33,507 bases of DNA. It comes from Fluviicola sp. (GTDB lineage Bacteria; Bacteroidota; Bacteroidia; Flavobacteriales_D; Crocinitomicaceae). The position numbers and the translations under genes were made by a program. Location: the NCBI GenBank assembly GCA_002734085.1, contig NVXV01000001.1, positions 660,418 through 693,924 of the forward strand, in the 5' to 3' direction. This document shows, one piece after another, positions 17,893 through 26,326 of the stretch. The notes under the pieces are model-generated. The model saw nothing but the letters and a program-made list of their open reading frames with translations. It was not told where the DNA came from and searched no databases. Every line of letters starts with the position of its first letter. Position 1 is the first letter of the stretch.

Positions 17893-18078
17893 GCTATTTC
17901 ACAGAGTTCCGCAGAGGGTGCACAGAGATCATCCACAGAGAAAATATTTCTTACAACAGCTATCGAATTAGAATGTTATTACACAGAGTTGCTCAGAGGG
18001 AGCGCAGAGATCCGCTGAGGATAATTATCCGTGCTAGCCTTTTGCATTAATAAGTTATTTCACAGAGATCCACAGAGG
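17893..18078 (+). repeat. Left CACAGAG/CAGAGG repeat array of the GxxExxY unit
   Basis: Three 25-bp units at 17893-17917, 17975-17999 and 18054-18078, spaced about 80 bp. Each reads (G/C)TTATT-like, then CACAGAG, then a (A/T)TCC-like spacer and CAGAGG. Between them are partial copies such as GTGCACAGAGATCATCCACAGAG, split over 17918-17940, and GCGCAGAGATCCGCTGAGG at 18002-18020. The right-hand array at 18545-18645 has the reverse orientation. Confidence 0.75.
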
Positions 18079-18153
18079 AGTATTTTGGTTTTTCATTGAA
18101 ATAAATATATCCATTGAATCTTTTTCGTTAATTTAAATAAGAAAACTAACAGA

Positions 18154-18531
18154 ATGACCGAAAATCAACTTACTCAAATCATCATTGGATGCGCTATAGA
18201 CGTCCACAGGCAACTTGGTCCTGGATTACTCGAATCAGCTTATCAAGAATGCCTAAGATATGAACTAGAACAATATGGACTAGATATTAAAAAGGAAGTT
18301 CCAATGCCAATTGTCTATAAAGAAGTAAAACTCAATCATGGATATCGTATTGATCTATTAGTTGAAAACAAGGTCGTTATTGAATTAAAAGCAGTTGAAA
18401 ATTTAACTGATGTTCACCTAGCTCAAACACTAACATATTTAAGATTGGGTAATTTCAAACTAGGACTAATTCTCAACTTTCATACTATAGTTTTGAAAAA
18501 AGGTATTAAAAGAGTAATCAATCGAGGATAA
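18154..18531 (+). CDS. GxxExxY protein, PD-(D/E)XK nuclease-fold
   Basis: 125 residues. The family signature GLLESAY lies in HRQLGPGLLESAYQECL near residue 22. A PD-(D/E)XK-like core follows: Asp in GYRIDLLVENK and the ELK of VVIELKAVE, then a helix with AQTLTYLRLG and the ending LGLILNFHT. Function is not established. The family is frequent in Bacteroidota and cyanobacteria, and the nuclease-like fold suggests nucleic acid processing, but no activity is proven to my knowledge. The start ATG at 18154 gives MTENQLTQIIIGCAIDVH, the standard N-terminus. The gene is isolated within inverted short repeats, which suggests it travels or is maintained together with them. Confidence 0.88.
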   Translation: MTENQLTQIIIGCAIDVHRQLGPGLLESAYQECLRYELEQYGLDIKKEVPMPIVYKEVKLNHGYRIDLLVENKVVIELKAVENLTDVHLAQTLTYLRLGNFKLGLILNFHTIVLKKGIKRVINRG

Positions 18532-18544
18532 ATAATTAGTAAAA

Positions 18545-18645
18545 ATCTCTATGCCCCTCTGTGCCCCCTCTGCGGAACTCCGCGCCACAACCCCACACCC
18601 CTCTGCGAATCTTTGTGCTTCTCTGCGGAACTCTGTGCCACAACT
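18545..18645 (-). repeat. Right repeat array of the GxxExxY unit, inverted
   Basis: Contains CTCTGTG, CTCTGCGGAACTC and CTCTGCGAATCTTTGTG words, the reverse complement of the left array. CTCTGCGGAACTCTGTG at 18621-18637 is the perfect complement of 17900-17916. The array ends about 28 bp before the purT promoter box, and it lies within a longer in-frame reading frame upstream of purT that is not real coding sequence. Confidence 0.75.
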
Positions 18646-18672
18646 CTTCCCTACCATTTTTCAAAAATTCTC

Positions 18673-18680
18673 TACCTTTA
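18673..18680 (+). promoter_or_regulatory. Probable -7 promoter box of purT
   Basis: TACCTTTA differs from TAnnTTTG in the last base and lies 17 bp before the purT ATG. A T-rich stretch precedes it but there is no clear TTG. The inverted repeat array ends just upstream. Confidence 0.3.
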
Positions 18681-18697
18681 CCCCAAACAAAAAATCA

Positions 18698-19861
18698 ATG
18701 AAAAAAATCTTGCTTTTAGGTTCAGGTGAATTAGGAAAAGAATTTACCATCGCAATGAAAAGATACGGGCACACTGTTATCGCTGCGGATAGTTACGAAA
18801 ACGCCCCCGCAATGCAAGTGGCAGATGATTTTGAAGTGTTTAGTATGCTCGACGCTGACGCTTTACAACAAGCTGTAGACAAACACAGTCCAGACGTTAT
18901 TGTTCCAGAAATTGAAGCCATTCGAACTGAAAAGCTCTATGAATTTGAAGAGCAAGGAATACAAGTAGTCCCTTCTGCGAAAGCTACAAATTATACCATG
19001 AACCGAAAGAAAATTCGTGATTTAGCGGCAAATGAACTGAATATTCGTACGGCTGAATATCGCTATGCAAAGAGTTTAGACGAATTAAAAGCGGCAGTAG
19101 ATGAGGTTGGAATGCCTTGTGTGGTTAAGCCTTTAATGTCTTCTTCTGGTAAAGGACAATCGGTAATAAAAACGGAGGCAGACATTGAAAAGTCATGGGA
19201 AATATCTCAAACGAAAGGTAGAGGTGATGGAGCTGAGGTGATTGTTGAAGCCTTCATTGACTTTGAATTTGAAATCACATTACTTACCGTTACTCAACAA
19301 AACGGTAAAACGTTATTTTGTCCGCCAATAGGCCATAGACAAGAACGAGGAGATTATCAGGAGAGTTGGCAACCGCAACCAATGTCGGAAGCACACCTTC
19401 AAACGGCGCAAGAAATGGCTGAAAAAGTAACGAAATCATTAGGTGGTGCCGGAATTTGGGGAGTTGAGTTTTTCATAGGAAAAGAGGCGGTTTATTTTTC
19501 AGAACTTTCACCTCGTCCACATGATACTGGAATGGTTACTCTTGCGGGGACACAAAACTTTACGGAATTTGAATTACATGCAAGAGCCGTTTTAGGAATA
19601 CCAATTCAAAAAATAGCCCATCAAAGAAATGGAGCAAATGCTGTGATTTTGTCAGAAGTAGCGGAAGAAAAAACTCCTGAATATTCTGGTTTCGAAAAAG
19701 CTGGAGCATTTGACAAATCAGATATTCGCATTTTTGGTAAGCCTGTGACTAGAAAATACCGTCGAATGGGAATTGCTTTTACCTATGATGAAATTGGTTC
19801 AAACATGGACGAGTTAAGAAAAAAAGCAAAAGAAATTGCTGATTGTATTGAGGTGAAGTGA
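18698..19861 (+). CDS. purT: Formate-dependent phosphoribosylglycinamide formyltransferase
   Basis: 387 residues, close to E. coli PurT (392). The enzyme converts GAR, formate and ATP to formyl-GAR in purine synthesis. N-terminal nucleotide fold [15 protein letters not shown]-grasp domain with [26 protein letters not shown], and the Mg-binding region GVEFFI...[16 protein letters not shown]. The C-terminal domain ends with [15 protein letters not shown] chose the ATG at 18698 ([11 protein letters not shown]); the 49 codons of open frame upstream are translated repeat sequence. Its 5' side has been displaced from rlmN by the GxxExxY unit. Confidence 0.96.
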   Translation: MKKILLLGSGELGKEFTIAMKRYGHTVIAADSYENAPAMQVADDFEVFSMLDADALQQAVDKHSPDVIVPEIEAIRTEKLYEFEEQGIQVVPSAKATNYTMNRKKIRDLAANELNIRTAEYRYAKSLDELKAAVDEVGMPCVVKPLMSSSGKGQSVIKTEADIEKSWEISQTKGRGDGAEVIVEAFIDFEFEITLLTVTQQNGKTLFCPPIGHRQERGDYQESWQPQPMSEAHLQTAQEMAEKVTKSLGGAGIWGVEFFIGKEAVYFSELSPRPHDTGMVTLAGTQNFTEFELHARAVLGIPIQKIAHQRNGANAVILSEVAEEKTPEYSGFEKAGAFDKSDIRIFGKPVTRKYRRMGIAFTYDEIGSNMDELRKKAKEIADCIEVK

Positions 19862-19882
19862 TTCTACACAAACTCATTTCCG

Positions 19883-19890
19883 TATATTTG
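19883..19890 (+). promoter_or_regulatory. -7 promoter box of the RidA operon
   Basis: TATATTTG is a full match to TAnnTTTG, 19 bp before the ATG at 19910. No TTG is found at the usual -33 distance. Confidence 0.5.
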
Positions 19891-19909
19891 CACCACAAAA
19901 CTGAAAAGT

Positions 19910-20344
19910 ATGGCAGACCAAGGAAAATTTAGCACGAATAAAGCACCTAAACCTGTTGGATTATATCCACATGCTCGTAAAGTTGGAAACTTACTTTTTT
20001 TATCGGGTGTTGGGCCTAGAACTGCAGGGTCAGATGATACTGATTCACATGTTCCAGGATTGAAATTAGATAAAAACGGAAACTTTTTAGAGTTTGATTT
20101 TGCAGCGCAATGTAGAGCTGTTTTCGATAATGTCCGTGCGATTCTAGAAGAATCCGGGTCGAGTTGGGAAAACTTAGTTGATGTCCAAGTGTTTTTAGTG
20201 AATATGAAAAGAGATTTTCATATGTACAATAAGATTTACGCTGAATATTTTAAAGACAATCAACCTTGTAGAACGACAATAGAGATTTCTTCGCTACCAA
20301 CACCGATTGCGATAGAATTAAAGTGTATAGCAACAATAGATTAA
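19910..20344 (+). CDS. RidA family deaminase
   Basis: 144 residues, a single RidA (YjgF) domain. Members hydrolyse reactive enamine/imine intermediates, and one branch deaminates 2-aminomuconate in kynurenine breakdown. Visible marks: KPVGLYPHARKVGNLLFLSG at the start, VFDNVRAILEESGSSWENLV, and the active-site arginine in CRTTIEISSLP. The N-terminal YPHARKVGN and the PRTAGSDD insertion resemble the 2-aminomuconate deaminase branch, and kynureninase is encoded 15 kb away, but a pathway link is only a guess. It heads a tight group: the TPR gene starts 4 bp after its stop. Confidence 0.88.
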   Translation: MADQGKFSTNKAPKPVGLYPHARKVGNLLFLSGVGPRTAGSDDTDSHVPGLKLDKNGNFLEFDFAAQCRAVFDNVRAILEESGSSWENLVDVQVFLVNMKRDFHMYNKIYAEYFKDNQPCRTTIEISSLPTPIAIELKCIATID

Positions 20345-20348
20345 AATT

Positions 20349-20933
20349 ATGATAGGATTTATTATTAGAACAATTTTGGCTCTCGCAGCAGTAGGATTTA
20401 ATGTCTACTTGTTTTATGTTGGATCATGGGGCTGGGGCATTACCTTTATTTTAGTGACAGCGTTGATTATTCTTTCTTTCTTCAGAAACGAGAATGTGAT
20501 CTTAGCATTATATCAAATGCGTCTGGGTAAACAAGAGAAGGCTTGGAAATACTTAAATAGAATAAAGTCACCACAGTTTTTACCAAAAAAACAACATGCC
20601 TATGTGATTTATTTGAAAGGAATGCTGGGACTTCAACAAGACTTAGGTTTTGCAAAATGTGAACAATTGATTCGTAAAGCATTAGATTTAGGGTTAAGAA
20701 CACAACAAGACACCGCCGTTGCAAAAATGCAGTTGGCAGGAATCTGTATGCAAACAGGTCGAAAAAGAGAGGCTCAAACACTTTTGTCTGAATCGAAAAA
20801 ACTAGACAAAAATAACATGTTGAAAGAGCAAATTGACATGATGAAGAAACAAATGGGTATGGTCGCATCTAAGAACCAAATGCGAATGGCTCAAATGCAT
20901 AAAGGGCGTAAAAAAGCACCTCGTAAACGATAA
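20349..20933 (+). CDS. TPR-like membrane protein, unknown function
   Basis: 194 residues. Two hydrophobic segments at about 4-22 and 28-44 form an N-terminal membrane hairpin. Three helical pairs (about 50-160) resemble tetratricopeptide repeats: LYQMRLGKQEKAWKYLNRI, YLKGMLGLQQDLGFAKCEQL and AKMQLAGICMQTGRKREAQ. A basic tail rich in Lys, Met and Arg ends the protein. No catalytic motif. It may be a scaffold at the inner membrane. Spacing of 4 and 6 bp to its neighbours shows an operon with RidA and the methionine sulfoxide reductase. Confidence 0.7.
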   Translation: MIGFIIRTILALAAVGFNVYLFYVGSWGWGITFILVTALIILSFFRNENVILALYQMRLGKQEKAWKYLNRIKSPQFLPKKQHAYVIYLKGMLGLQQDLGFAKCEQLIRKALDLGLRTQQDTAVAKMQLAGICMQTGRKREAQTLLSESKKLDKNNMLKEQIDMMKKQMGMVASKNQMRMAQMHKGRKKAPRKR

Positions 20934-20939
20934 TTACGG

Positions 20940-21419
20940 ATGGCAGAAGATTTACATATAGACAATTCGGATAAATTATCCATGTATGAATCTTTGTTGC
21001 CACAGCTCAAGGCACTCTGTGAAGGAGAACCAAATCAGATTGCAAACCTTGCAAATATAACTGCAGGTTTAAAAGAAGCTTTTAATTTTTTCTGGGTTGG
21101 ATTTTATCTCGTTGAAAATGAAGAACTAGTTCTTGGTCCTTTTCAAGGTCCCGTTGCTTGTGCAAGAATTCAAAAGGGCAAAGGTGTTTGTGGAACTTCT
21201 TGGGAGAAAGAAGAAACACTATTAGTTCCCGATGTCGAGGCATTTCCTGGTCATATTGCTTGTAGTTCAGCTTCGAAGTCAGAAATTGTTGTACCGCTCA
21301 TTAAAAACGATCAAGTAATTGGTGTTTTAGATGTTGATAGCAATAAATTAGCTGATTTTGATGTTATTGATGAACAACAACTCACTAAACTTTGTCAATG
21401 GCTCGTTTCCATTCTATAG
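20940..21419 (+). CDS. GAF-domain free methionine-(R)-sulfoxide reductase
   Basis: 159 residues, one GAF domain. It reduces free L-methionine-(R)-sulfoxide. The three conserved cysteines are Cys74 (PVACARI), Cys84 (GVCGTSW) and Cys108 (HIACSSASKS), with the same 10 and 24 residue spacing as in the E. coli enzyme (84, 94, 118). NFFWVGFYL and GPFQGPVAC are also typical. It is cytosolic and needs thioredoxin, which is encoded elsewhere in the window. Its last 22 bp overlap the start of the Ig-like lipoprotein gene. Confidence 0.92.
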   Translation: MAEDLHIDNSDKLSMYESLLPQLKALCEGEPNQIANLANITAGLKEAFNFFWVGFYLVENEELVLGPFQGPVACARIQKGKGVCGTSWEKEETLLVPDVEAFPGHIACSSASKSEIVVPLIKNDQVIGVLDVDSNKLADFDVIDEQQLTKLCQWLVSIL

Positions 21420-23023
21420 TTCAATTCCTTTTAGCTACTCTTTTGATTGCTTCATGTGGTCAGGTAGGTACAATTACAGGAGGGGCTGTAGATGAAACAG
21501 CACCAACTCCGATTCTTTCTGAAATAGAACCACCAATGGCAAGTAAGAACACCTATCCTGATGAAATTATCATCCCCTTTGATGAATTTATTGCGCTAAA
21601 CAAACCAGGAGAAAATATTAGATTGATTCCCAATGATGTTACGCTAGAGCCTTCAATTAAAAGAAAGTCATTAGTCCTTGAAAAGACAGAAGGTGAATGG
21701 CAAGAAAATACGACGTATGCAGTTTATTTGAATCGTGCTGTCAAGGATATTACTGAGCAAAATGATTCGCTTATGGTTTATGTATTCTCTACAGGTCCTT
21801 TTTTAGATTCACTTCAGACAGCGGTTAAAGTTGTAGATGCTTTTACAAATCAACCACTTGAAGACATTACCGTTGGACTCTACGAAAACAAACTCTTAGA
21901 CGACACGTCTATAGTTGAACCACGATATATAGCTTCTTCAGATGAAAAAGGTGTTGCAGTGTTTAACTACTTAAAAAAAGGCCCTTTTTATGCTTATGCA
22001 TTTCAAGATGAAAACAGAAACAACCGGATGGATCCTACTGAAAAACGCGCTGGATTAGACGAACAGGTATACGGAGACACGAGTTTTGTTACAGGTCCAA
22101 TTATGCGACTAATGCCTCCTTCAGAAACAGGCGAGTGGGAAGTATTGAGTAATGAGGTTATCCAACCAGCCAGTTGGTGCATGAGTTTTTCTAAACCAAT
22201 GGATACATCTATTGTCTTTGATTTTTTGAATTTAAAACCCATAGGATCAGAGTGGAATGTTTTTCGTGACTCTGTCACATACTACTTTTTAAACAAAAAC
22301 AATTCTGGAAATTATGGTGTGATAATAGAAGACGGAGAAAGAAAGGATACAATTACAAAAAAGTTTTTCTTCAAAACTCCTTATACCTATGAAGTAGAAT
22401 CAAATATTAAAAACTACACCCTTCAAGCATCTGATACATTGACTTTGTCTTTAAAGGAGCCAATTTTAGAATACGACGAAAGTCTGATGAAGGCCACATA
22501 CAAAACAGGAAACGACACAGTTTTTAAACCGCTGGAATTTAAAGTGAATAGAATAGATGATAAGTCTTTAAAAGTAATACATAATTTAAATGTTGATGAG
22601 GTTGAATTTACTATCTACCCAAATGGGTTAAATGGTTATAATACAAATCAAAAAGATTCAGTTTTCATTAATTATAATGTTCAACCTATTGAGAAAGTGG
22701 GGAATCTTGAGGTTGAATTTGATTCAATTCCACCATATGGAATTTTATATTTGATGGATGCAAAGAAAAATGTACTTGACGAAGTCATTTTTAATGGAGT
22801 AGAAGATCAATCAACAATTTTTCAAAACCTTCAGCCTGGAAGATATAGCTTTTACTTTGTTATAGACCAAGATAGAAATGGATGGTGGTCAACTGGAAAC
22901 TTATTTACTTCAAAGGAACCAGAAAAAACGATGTGGTTTATGAGTCCTTCAACGGTTCGTGCAAACTGGGAAGTTAAAACAACTTTGTCAATCACAGAAA
23001 GTATACAAACCGAACCAGACTAA
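21398..23023 (+). CDS. Ig-like domain lipoprotein
   Basis: 541 residues. The N-terminus has a lipoprotein signal with the lipobox LIASCG (MARFHSIVQFLLATLL before it), so the protein is probably attached to a membrane. The first ~110 residues form a SbsA/Big_5 Ig-like domain (DETAPTPILSEIEPP ... YAVYLNRAVKD). A carboxypeptidase-like beta domain follows near residues 140-210 with DENRNNRMDP, a Ca-binding-like loop; a related DQDRNGWW loop is near the end. Such proteins are common in Bacteroidota; role unknown. The ATG at 21398 (overlapping the previous gene) was chosen; a TTG two codons upstream is also in frame. It closes the RidA operon. Confidence 0.8.
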   Translation: MARFHSIVQFLLATLLIASCGQVGTITGGAVDETAPTPILSEIEPPMASKNTYPDEIIIPFDEFIALNKPGENIRLIPNDVTLEPSIKRKSLVLEKTEGEWQENTTYAVYLNRAVKDITEQNDSLMVYVFSTGPFLDSLQTAVKVVDAFTNQPLEDITVGLYENKLLDDTSIVEPRYIASSDEKGVAVFNYLKKGPFYAYAFQDENRNNRMDPTEKRAGLDEQVYGDTSFVTGPIMRLMPPSETGEWEVLSNEVIQPASWCMSFSKPMDTSIVFDFLNLKPIGSEWNVFRDSVTYYFLNKNNSGNYGVIIEDGERKDTITKKFFFKTPYTYEVESNIKNYTLQASDTLTLSLKEPILEYDESLMKATYKTGNDTVFKPLEFKVNRIDDKSLKVIHNLNVDEVEFTIYPNGLNGYNTNQKDSVFINYNVQPIEKVGNLEVEFDSIPPYGILYLMDAKKNVLDEVIFNGVEDQSTIFQNLQPGRYSFYFVIDQDRNGWWSTGNLFTSKEPEKTMWFMSPSTVRANWEVKTTLSITESIQTEPD

Positions 23024-23066
23024 TTAGCAGGTTTGAATATTTAAATAATTTAAGTTAACTTGCTAA
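23024..23066 (+). other. Hairpin between the lipoprotein and histidine kinase genes
   Basis: TTAGCAGGTT (23024-23033) and AACTTGCTAA (23057-23066) pair over 10 positions with one G-U, around an AT-rich 23-base loop. It is directly after the stop codon at 23023 but lacks a T tract, so it could be a weak terminator or a 5' leader structure of the kinase. Confidence 0.3.
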
Positions 23067-23096
23067 AAATAATCAGCGTTTAAATGTATTATTAAT

Positions 23097-25040
23097 TTGG
23101 ATAAAATTAAGATTCATATTGTTTTTATACTAACCACCTTAATTGTTTTTGGACAACATTGTTTAGGGCAAAACTCCTTGTACAAGGACATCTCTGTTAA
23201 AAAATCTGATTCTACGAGACTCAAAGCGTTTTCTAAACTAGCAACAAATCATATTGGTAAAAACAATGACAGTGCGTATTACTATATCGAAAAGGGATTA
23301 GAAGTTTGCAATTCGTTTGAAAACACATCGAAATCAGGTGTTATTGACTCTAACCTAATGAATTATTGTGGAGAGCATTATATGGTGATTGCATATTTTC
23401 ACTACAGAAAAAGTGAATTAAACGAAGCACTTAGGGCTTTTAAAAAAGCGGGAAAAGTATTTTCTCAAGGCAATAAACTTAAACAAGAAGCCGAGTGCTT
23501 AAATAACAGTGCTGTCATACTTACTAAAATGAGTAATAACTCTGAAGCAATAGTTGATTACCATAAAGCGCTAAAGATTTATACAAAACTCAATGATTCT
23601 TTGGGTAAGGCCTACACTTTAAACAATTTATCTAGGGTTTATCGGGAGCAAGACAACATTGAACTGGCAGTTAAATATATTGAAGAGTCGCTAGAATTAA
23701 GTATGGCCCTTAACGCCAAAGAACTGGAAACACTTAATTTAAATGCTTATGCAGGTCTAAATAAAATGTTAGGGGATACTGCAACTGCTTTAAAGTTATA
23801 TGAAAAAGCATTATCCATTCGAAAAGCCCTAAAAGATTCACTGGGAATCGCTACTGTATTAAACAACATTGGGTCACTATATAAACATAAACAACAGTAT
23901 CGAAGAGCGATTGATTATTTTTCGAATGCACAAGTTATAACAGAAAACCTTAATAATCTTGAAGGATTAGGACATACTCTGTATAATCAGGGGGAAGTTT
24001 ATTTTGCTACTAACAATATAGACAAAGCTAAAGAAATGGGGTCTCGTGCTTTAAAAATAGGAGACAGTATCAATAATGTTAAAGTTATAAGTCGTTCTGC
24101 AGAACTTTTGATGGACATATATAAAAAAACAGGCGATTGGGAAAAAGCATTTGAAATGCAATCCTTAAAGATGGAGATGGATGCGAAAAAATATAATAAA
24201 GAGTCTCAAAAAATAGCACAGCAAGAAGCATTAAAGTACCAGTTTGAAAAAGAAAAAGCAATTGATAGGAAAGAAGAAGAGCAACAACAGCAACTTTTAG
24301 CCGAAAGGGCAGAAAGGCAAAAAATATTTTATATTGCTGTAGGTCTTGTTACACTACTTTTATTGGCGCTACTCTTTATCTCTGCACAAAGATTGCGTTC
24401 TGCAAAACAACAAAACCGACTAATAACGAAACAAAGTAATGAAAGAAAAATGTTGCTTCAAGAAATTCACCACAGAGTAAAAAACAACTTTCAAATTGTG
24501 TCTAGCTTGCTTCGACTTCAGTCCTACTCTATAGAAAATGAAAGCCTTAGACAATCTTTTGAAGAAGCTGTAAATAGAATAAACTCGATGTCCATTGTAC
24601 ATGATATTATTTACAGGCAAGAGACTTTTTCAGAAATTGACTCAAAGGACTATTTAGAAAAATTAGTTCAAAGCTTAAAACAATCTTCTGGTAATCCAAA
24701 AATTGACATAGAAATTGATGCGCAAAAACCAAAGCTCAAAATTGAAACCTTGATACATTTAGGGATAGCATTAAATGAATTAATAATCAACTCATTTAAA
24801 TATGCATTTACAAGTGATCATAGTAATCCAAAAATTCGAATTTTCTTAAATGAAGTTGGAGATAATGAGTTCGAATTGATTTACCAAGACAACGGGGTAG
24901 GTATAAACAAAGAGATTGACCAAGAGAGTTTTGGCATGGAACTTATTCAAACCTTAATAGAACATCTTGAAGGTAGCGTAAATATTTCATCAGAAGAAAA
25001 TTGGAATACGACGATCTTTATTAAGTTTAAGGATGTCTGA
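23097..25040 (+). CDS. TPR-containing sensor histidine kinase
   Basis: 647 residues. Start by TTG at 23097, giving MDKIKIHIVFILTTLIVFG as signal segment; no ATG in frame lies near. About six TPR units (residues ~50-350, for example ALRAFKKAGKVFSQ, AIVDYHKALKIYTKLND, ALKLYEKALSIRKALKDS) form the periplasmic sensor. After a coiled coil rich in Gln/Glu comes a transmembrane helix near 405-425, then a HisKA_2 domain with LLQEIHHRVKNNFQ (His458/His459) and an HATPase_c domain with ALNELIINSFKYAF and DNGVGI. It senses an unknown signal and phosphorylates an unknown partner; no response regulator lies next to it. Confidence 0.85.
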   Translation: MDKIKIHIVFILTTLIVFGQHCLGQNSLYKDISVKKSDSTRLKAFSKLATNHIGKNNDSAYYYIEKGLEVCNSFENTSKSGVIDSNLMNYCGEHYMVIAYFHYRKSELNEALRAFKKAGKVFSQGNKLKQEAECLNNSAVILTKMSNNSEAIVDYHKALKIYTKLNDSLGKAYTLNNLSRVYREQDNIELAVKYIEESLELSMALNAKELETLNLNAYAGLNKMLGDTATALKLYEKALSIRKALKDSLGIATVLNNIGSLYKHKQQYRRAIDYFSNAQVITENLNNLEGLGHTLYNQGEVYFATNNIDKAKEMGSRALKIGDSINNVKVISRSAELLMDIYKKTGDWEKAFEMQSLKMEMDAKKYNKESQKIAQQEALKYQFEKEKAIDRKEEEQQQQLLAERAERQKIFYIAVGLVTLLLLALLFISAQRLRSAKQQNRLITKQSNERKMLLQEIHHRVKNNFQIVSSLLRLQSYSIENESLRQSFEEAVNRINSMSIVHDIIYRQETFSEIDSKDYLEKLVQSLKQSSGNPKIDIEIDAQKPKLKIETLIHLGIALNELIINSFKYAFTSDHSNPKIRIFLNEVGDNEFELIYQDNGVGINKEIDQESFGMELIQTLIEHLEGSVNISSEENWNTTIFIKFKDV

Positions 25041-25125
25041 TTTACGGTATTGCCAATGATAAATTTATATCCCTGAAAATAAGAGAAGTGCCAGTAACGA
25101 TTGACAACATATTGCGAGTCGATAT

Positions 25126-25215
25126 TTAGTGACGAATTATTTAGTAAGTAGATATTTTTAGTGAAAAGTAGTTAATGCAATTTGAACTCTACATGCCCTA
25201 AGAGTTCGTCACTAA
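25126..25215. repeat. 11-bp inverted repeat between the kinase gene and dusB
   Basis: TTAGTGACGAA (25126-25136) and TTCGTCACTAA (25205-25215) are perfect complements, 68 bp apart. The space between holds no ORF. It lies between convergent genes. It may be a remnant of a mobile element or a terminator-like fold; neither can be shown. Confidence 0.4.
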
Positions 25216-25280
25216 GACGGGCTTACTGAATTCGTCGGCACTTGTGTCTAGTCGATGTCACTGTTCACTATATCACTCAA

Positions 25281-26276
25281 CTAAACCAAAAACTCTGTTT
25301 CGTCAAATCGTTCGATCACTTCATCAAGCGTATCGTAAATTTCATTCAAGTCAAAAGTAGTTACCAACTTAGTACGGTAAGGCTTGAAATGCGGGATTCC
25401 TTTAAAATAATTGGTGTAATGTCTTTTCATTTCGACAAGTGCTAATTTTTCTCCCTTCCATTTAATACTCATATCTAAATGGCGACGAGTAACATCTACT
25501 CGCTCTTGTAAGGTTGGCTTTGGGAGATGTTCTCCTGTTTTATAGAAATGCTTTACTTCATTAAAAAACCAAGGATACCCAATACTTGCGCGACCAATCA
25601 TCAGTCCGTCAACGCCATATTTCTCTTTGTATTCTACTGCTTTTTCAGGTGAATCAATATCACCATTTCCAAAAACAGGGATCTTCATTCTGGGATTATT
25701 CTTGACTTCCGAAATCAATGTCCAGTCTGCTTCTCCCTTATACATTTGTTTTCGCGTACGACCATGAATTGAAATAGCTTCAATACCAACATCTTGTAGA
25801 CGTTCGGCAACTTCAACAATGTATTTTGTATTCTCATCCCAACCCAGACGTGTTTTCACAGTCACAGGAAGCTTAGTACTCTTCACAATTTCAGCAGTCA
25901 TGCGAACCATCTTGGGAATATCCTGAAGAATTCCGGCACCAGAGCCTTTACATGCCACCTTCTTTACAGGGCAACCATAATTGATGTCGATAATATCAGG
26001 ATCTGTCTTTTCAGTAATTTCGGTAGCTTGTTTCATGCTTTCGATGTCATTTCCAAAAATCTGAATCCCAACAGGACGTTCATATTCAAAAATATCTAGC
26101 TTTTGCACGCTTTTAGCAGCATCGCGAATCAACCCTTCAGACGAAATAAACTCTGTATACATTAAATCTGCTCCGTTCTCCTTGCACAATGCACGAAACG
26201 GAGGATCACTTACATCCTCCATGGGAGCAAGGAGCAAAGGAAACTCTCCCAATTCTATATCGCGAATTTTTGCCAT
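25281..26276 (-). CDS. dusB: tRNA-dihydrouridine synthase B
   Basis: 331 residues. FMN-dependent enzyme reducing uridines in the tRNA D-loop. TIM-barrel with LLAPMEDVSDPPFR at the start (FMN phosphate region), then VGIQIFGND, the active cysteine in DINYGCPVKK, KTRLGWDE and IHGRTRKQMYKGEADW, and FGNGDI plus GVDGLMIGRASIGYPW near the end. The start at 26276 (MAKIRDIELGEFPL) is well spaced from a full Bacteroidota promoter. Its neighbours are unrelated genes. Confidence 0.95.
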   Translation of the reverse strand: MAKIRDIELGEFPLLLAPMEDVSDPPFRALCKENGADLMYTEFISSEGLIRDAAKSVQKLDIFEYERPVGIQIFGNDIESMKQATEITEKTDPDIIDINYGCPVKKVACKGSGAGILQDIPKMVRMTAEIVKSTKLPVTVKTRLGWDENTKYIVEVAERLQDVGIEAISIHGRTRKQMYKGEADWTLISEVKNNPRMKIPVFGNGDIDSPEKAVEYKEKYGVDGLMIGRASIGYPWFFNEVKHFYKTGEHLPKPTLQERVDVTRRHLDMSIKWKGEKLALVEMKRHYTNYFKGIPHFKPYRTKLVTTFDLNEIYDTLDEVIERFDETEFLV

Positions 26277-26296
26277 CGTTATTCAAAAGTTGACTG

Positions 26297-26326
26297 CAAA
26301 AGTACGGCGAAGAATGGGAAGTACAA
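26297..26326 (-). promoter_or_regulatory. Bacteroidota-type promoter of dusB
   Basis: On the minus strand TTG (26326-26324), 19 bases, then TACTTTTG (26304-26297). Both boxes are full matches at the expected spacing, 20 bp upstream of the ATG at 26276. Confidence 0.7.

Larger units (their letters stand above)
17893..18645. mobile_element. Putative GxxExxY repeat-bounded unit
   Basis: One small gene (18154-18531) lies between two groups of the same short repeat in opposite orientation. CACAGAGTTCCGCAGAG at 17900-17916 is repeated exactly as its complement at 18621-18637, and with one mismatch at 18568-18584. The whole lies between rlmN and purT, two unrelated housekeeping genes. No transposase or target duplication was seen, so mobility is inference. 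Confidence 0.45.

Noticed and set aside
18551-18697. Longer N-terminus of PurT
   Set aside because: These 49 codons are translated inverted repeat DNA; the PurT family starts at the ATG at 18698 with the nucleotide-binding motif.
3773-20344. Kynurenine pathway cluster linking kynU with the RidA-type gene
   Set aside because: The genes are 15 kb apart in different operons with unrelated neighbours, and RidA is a general enamine deaminase, so no pathway link can be claimed.
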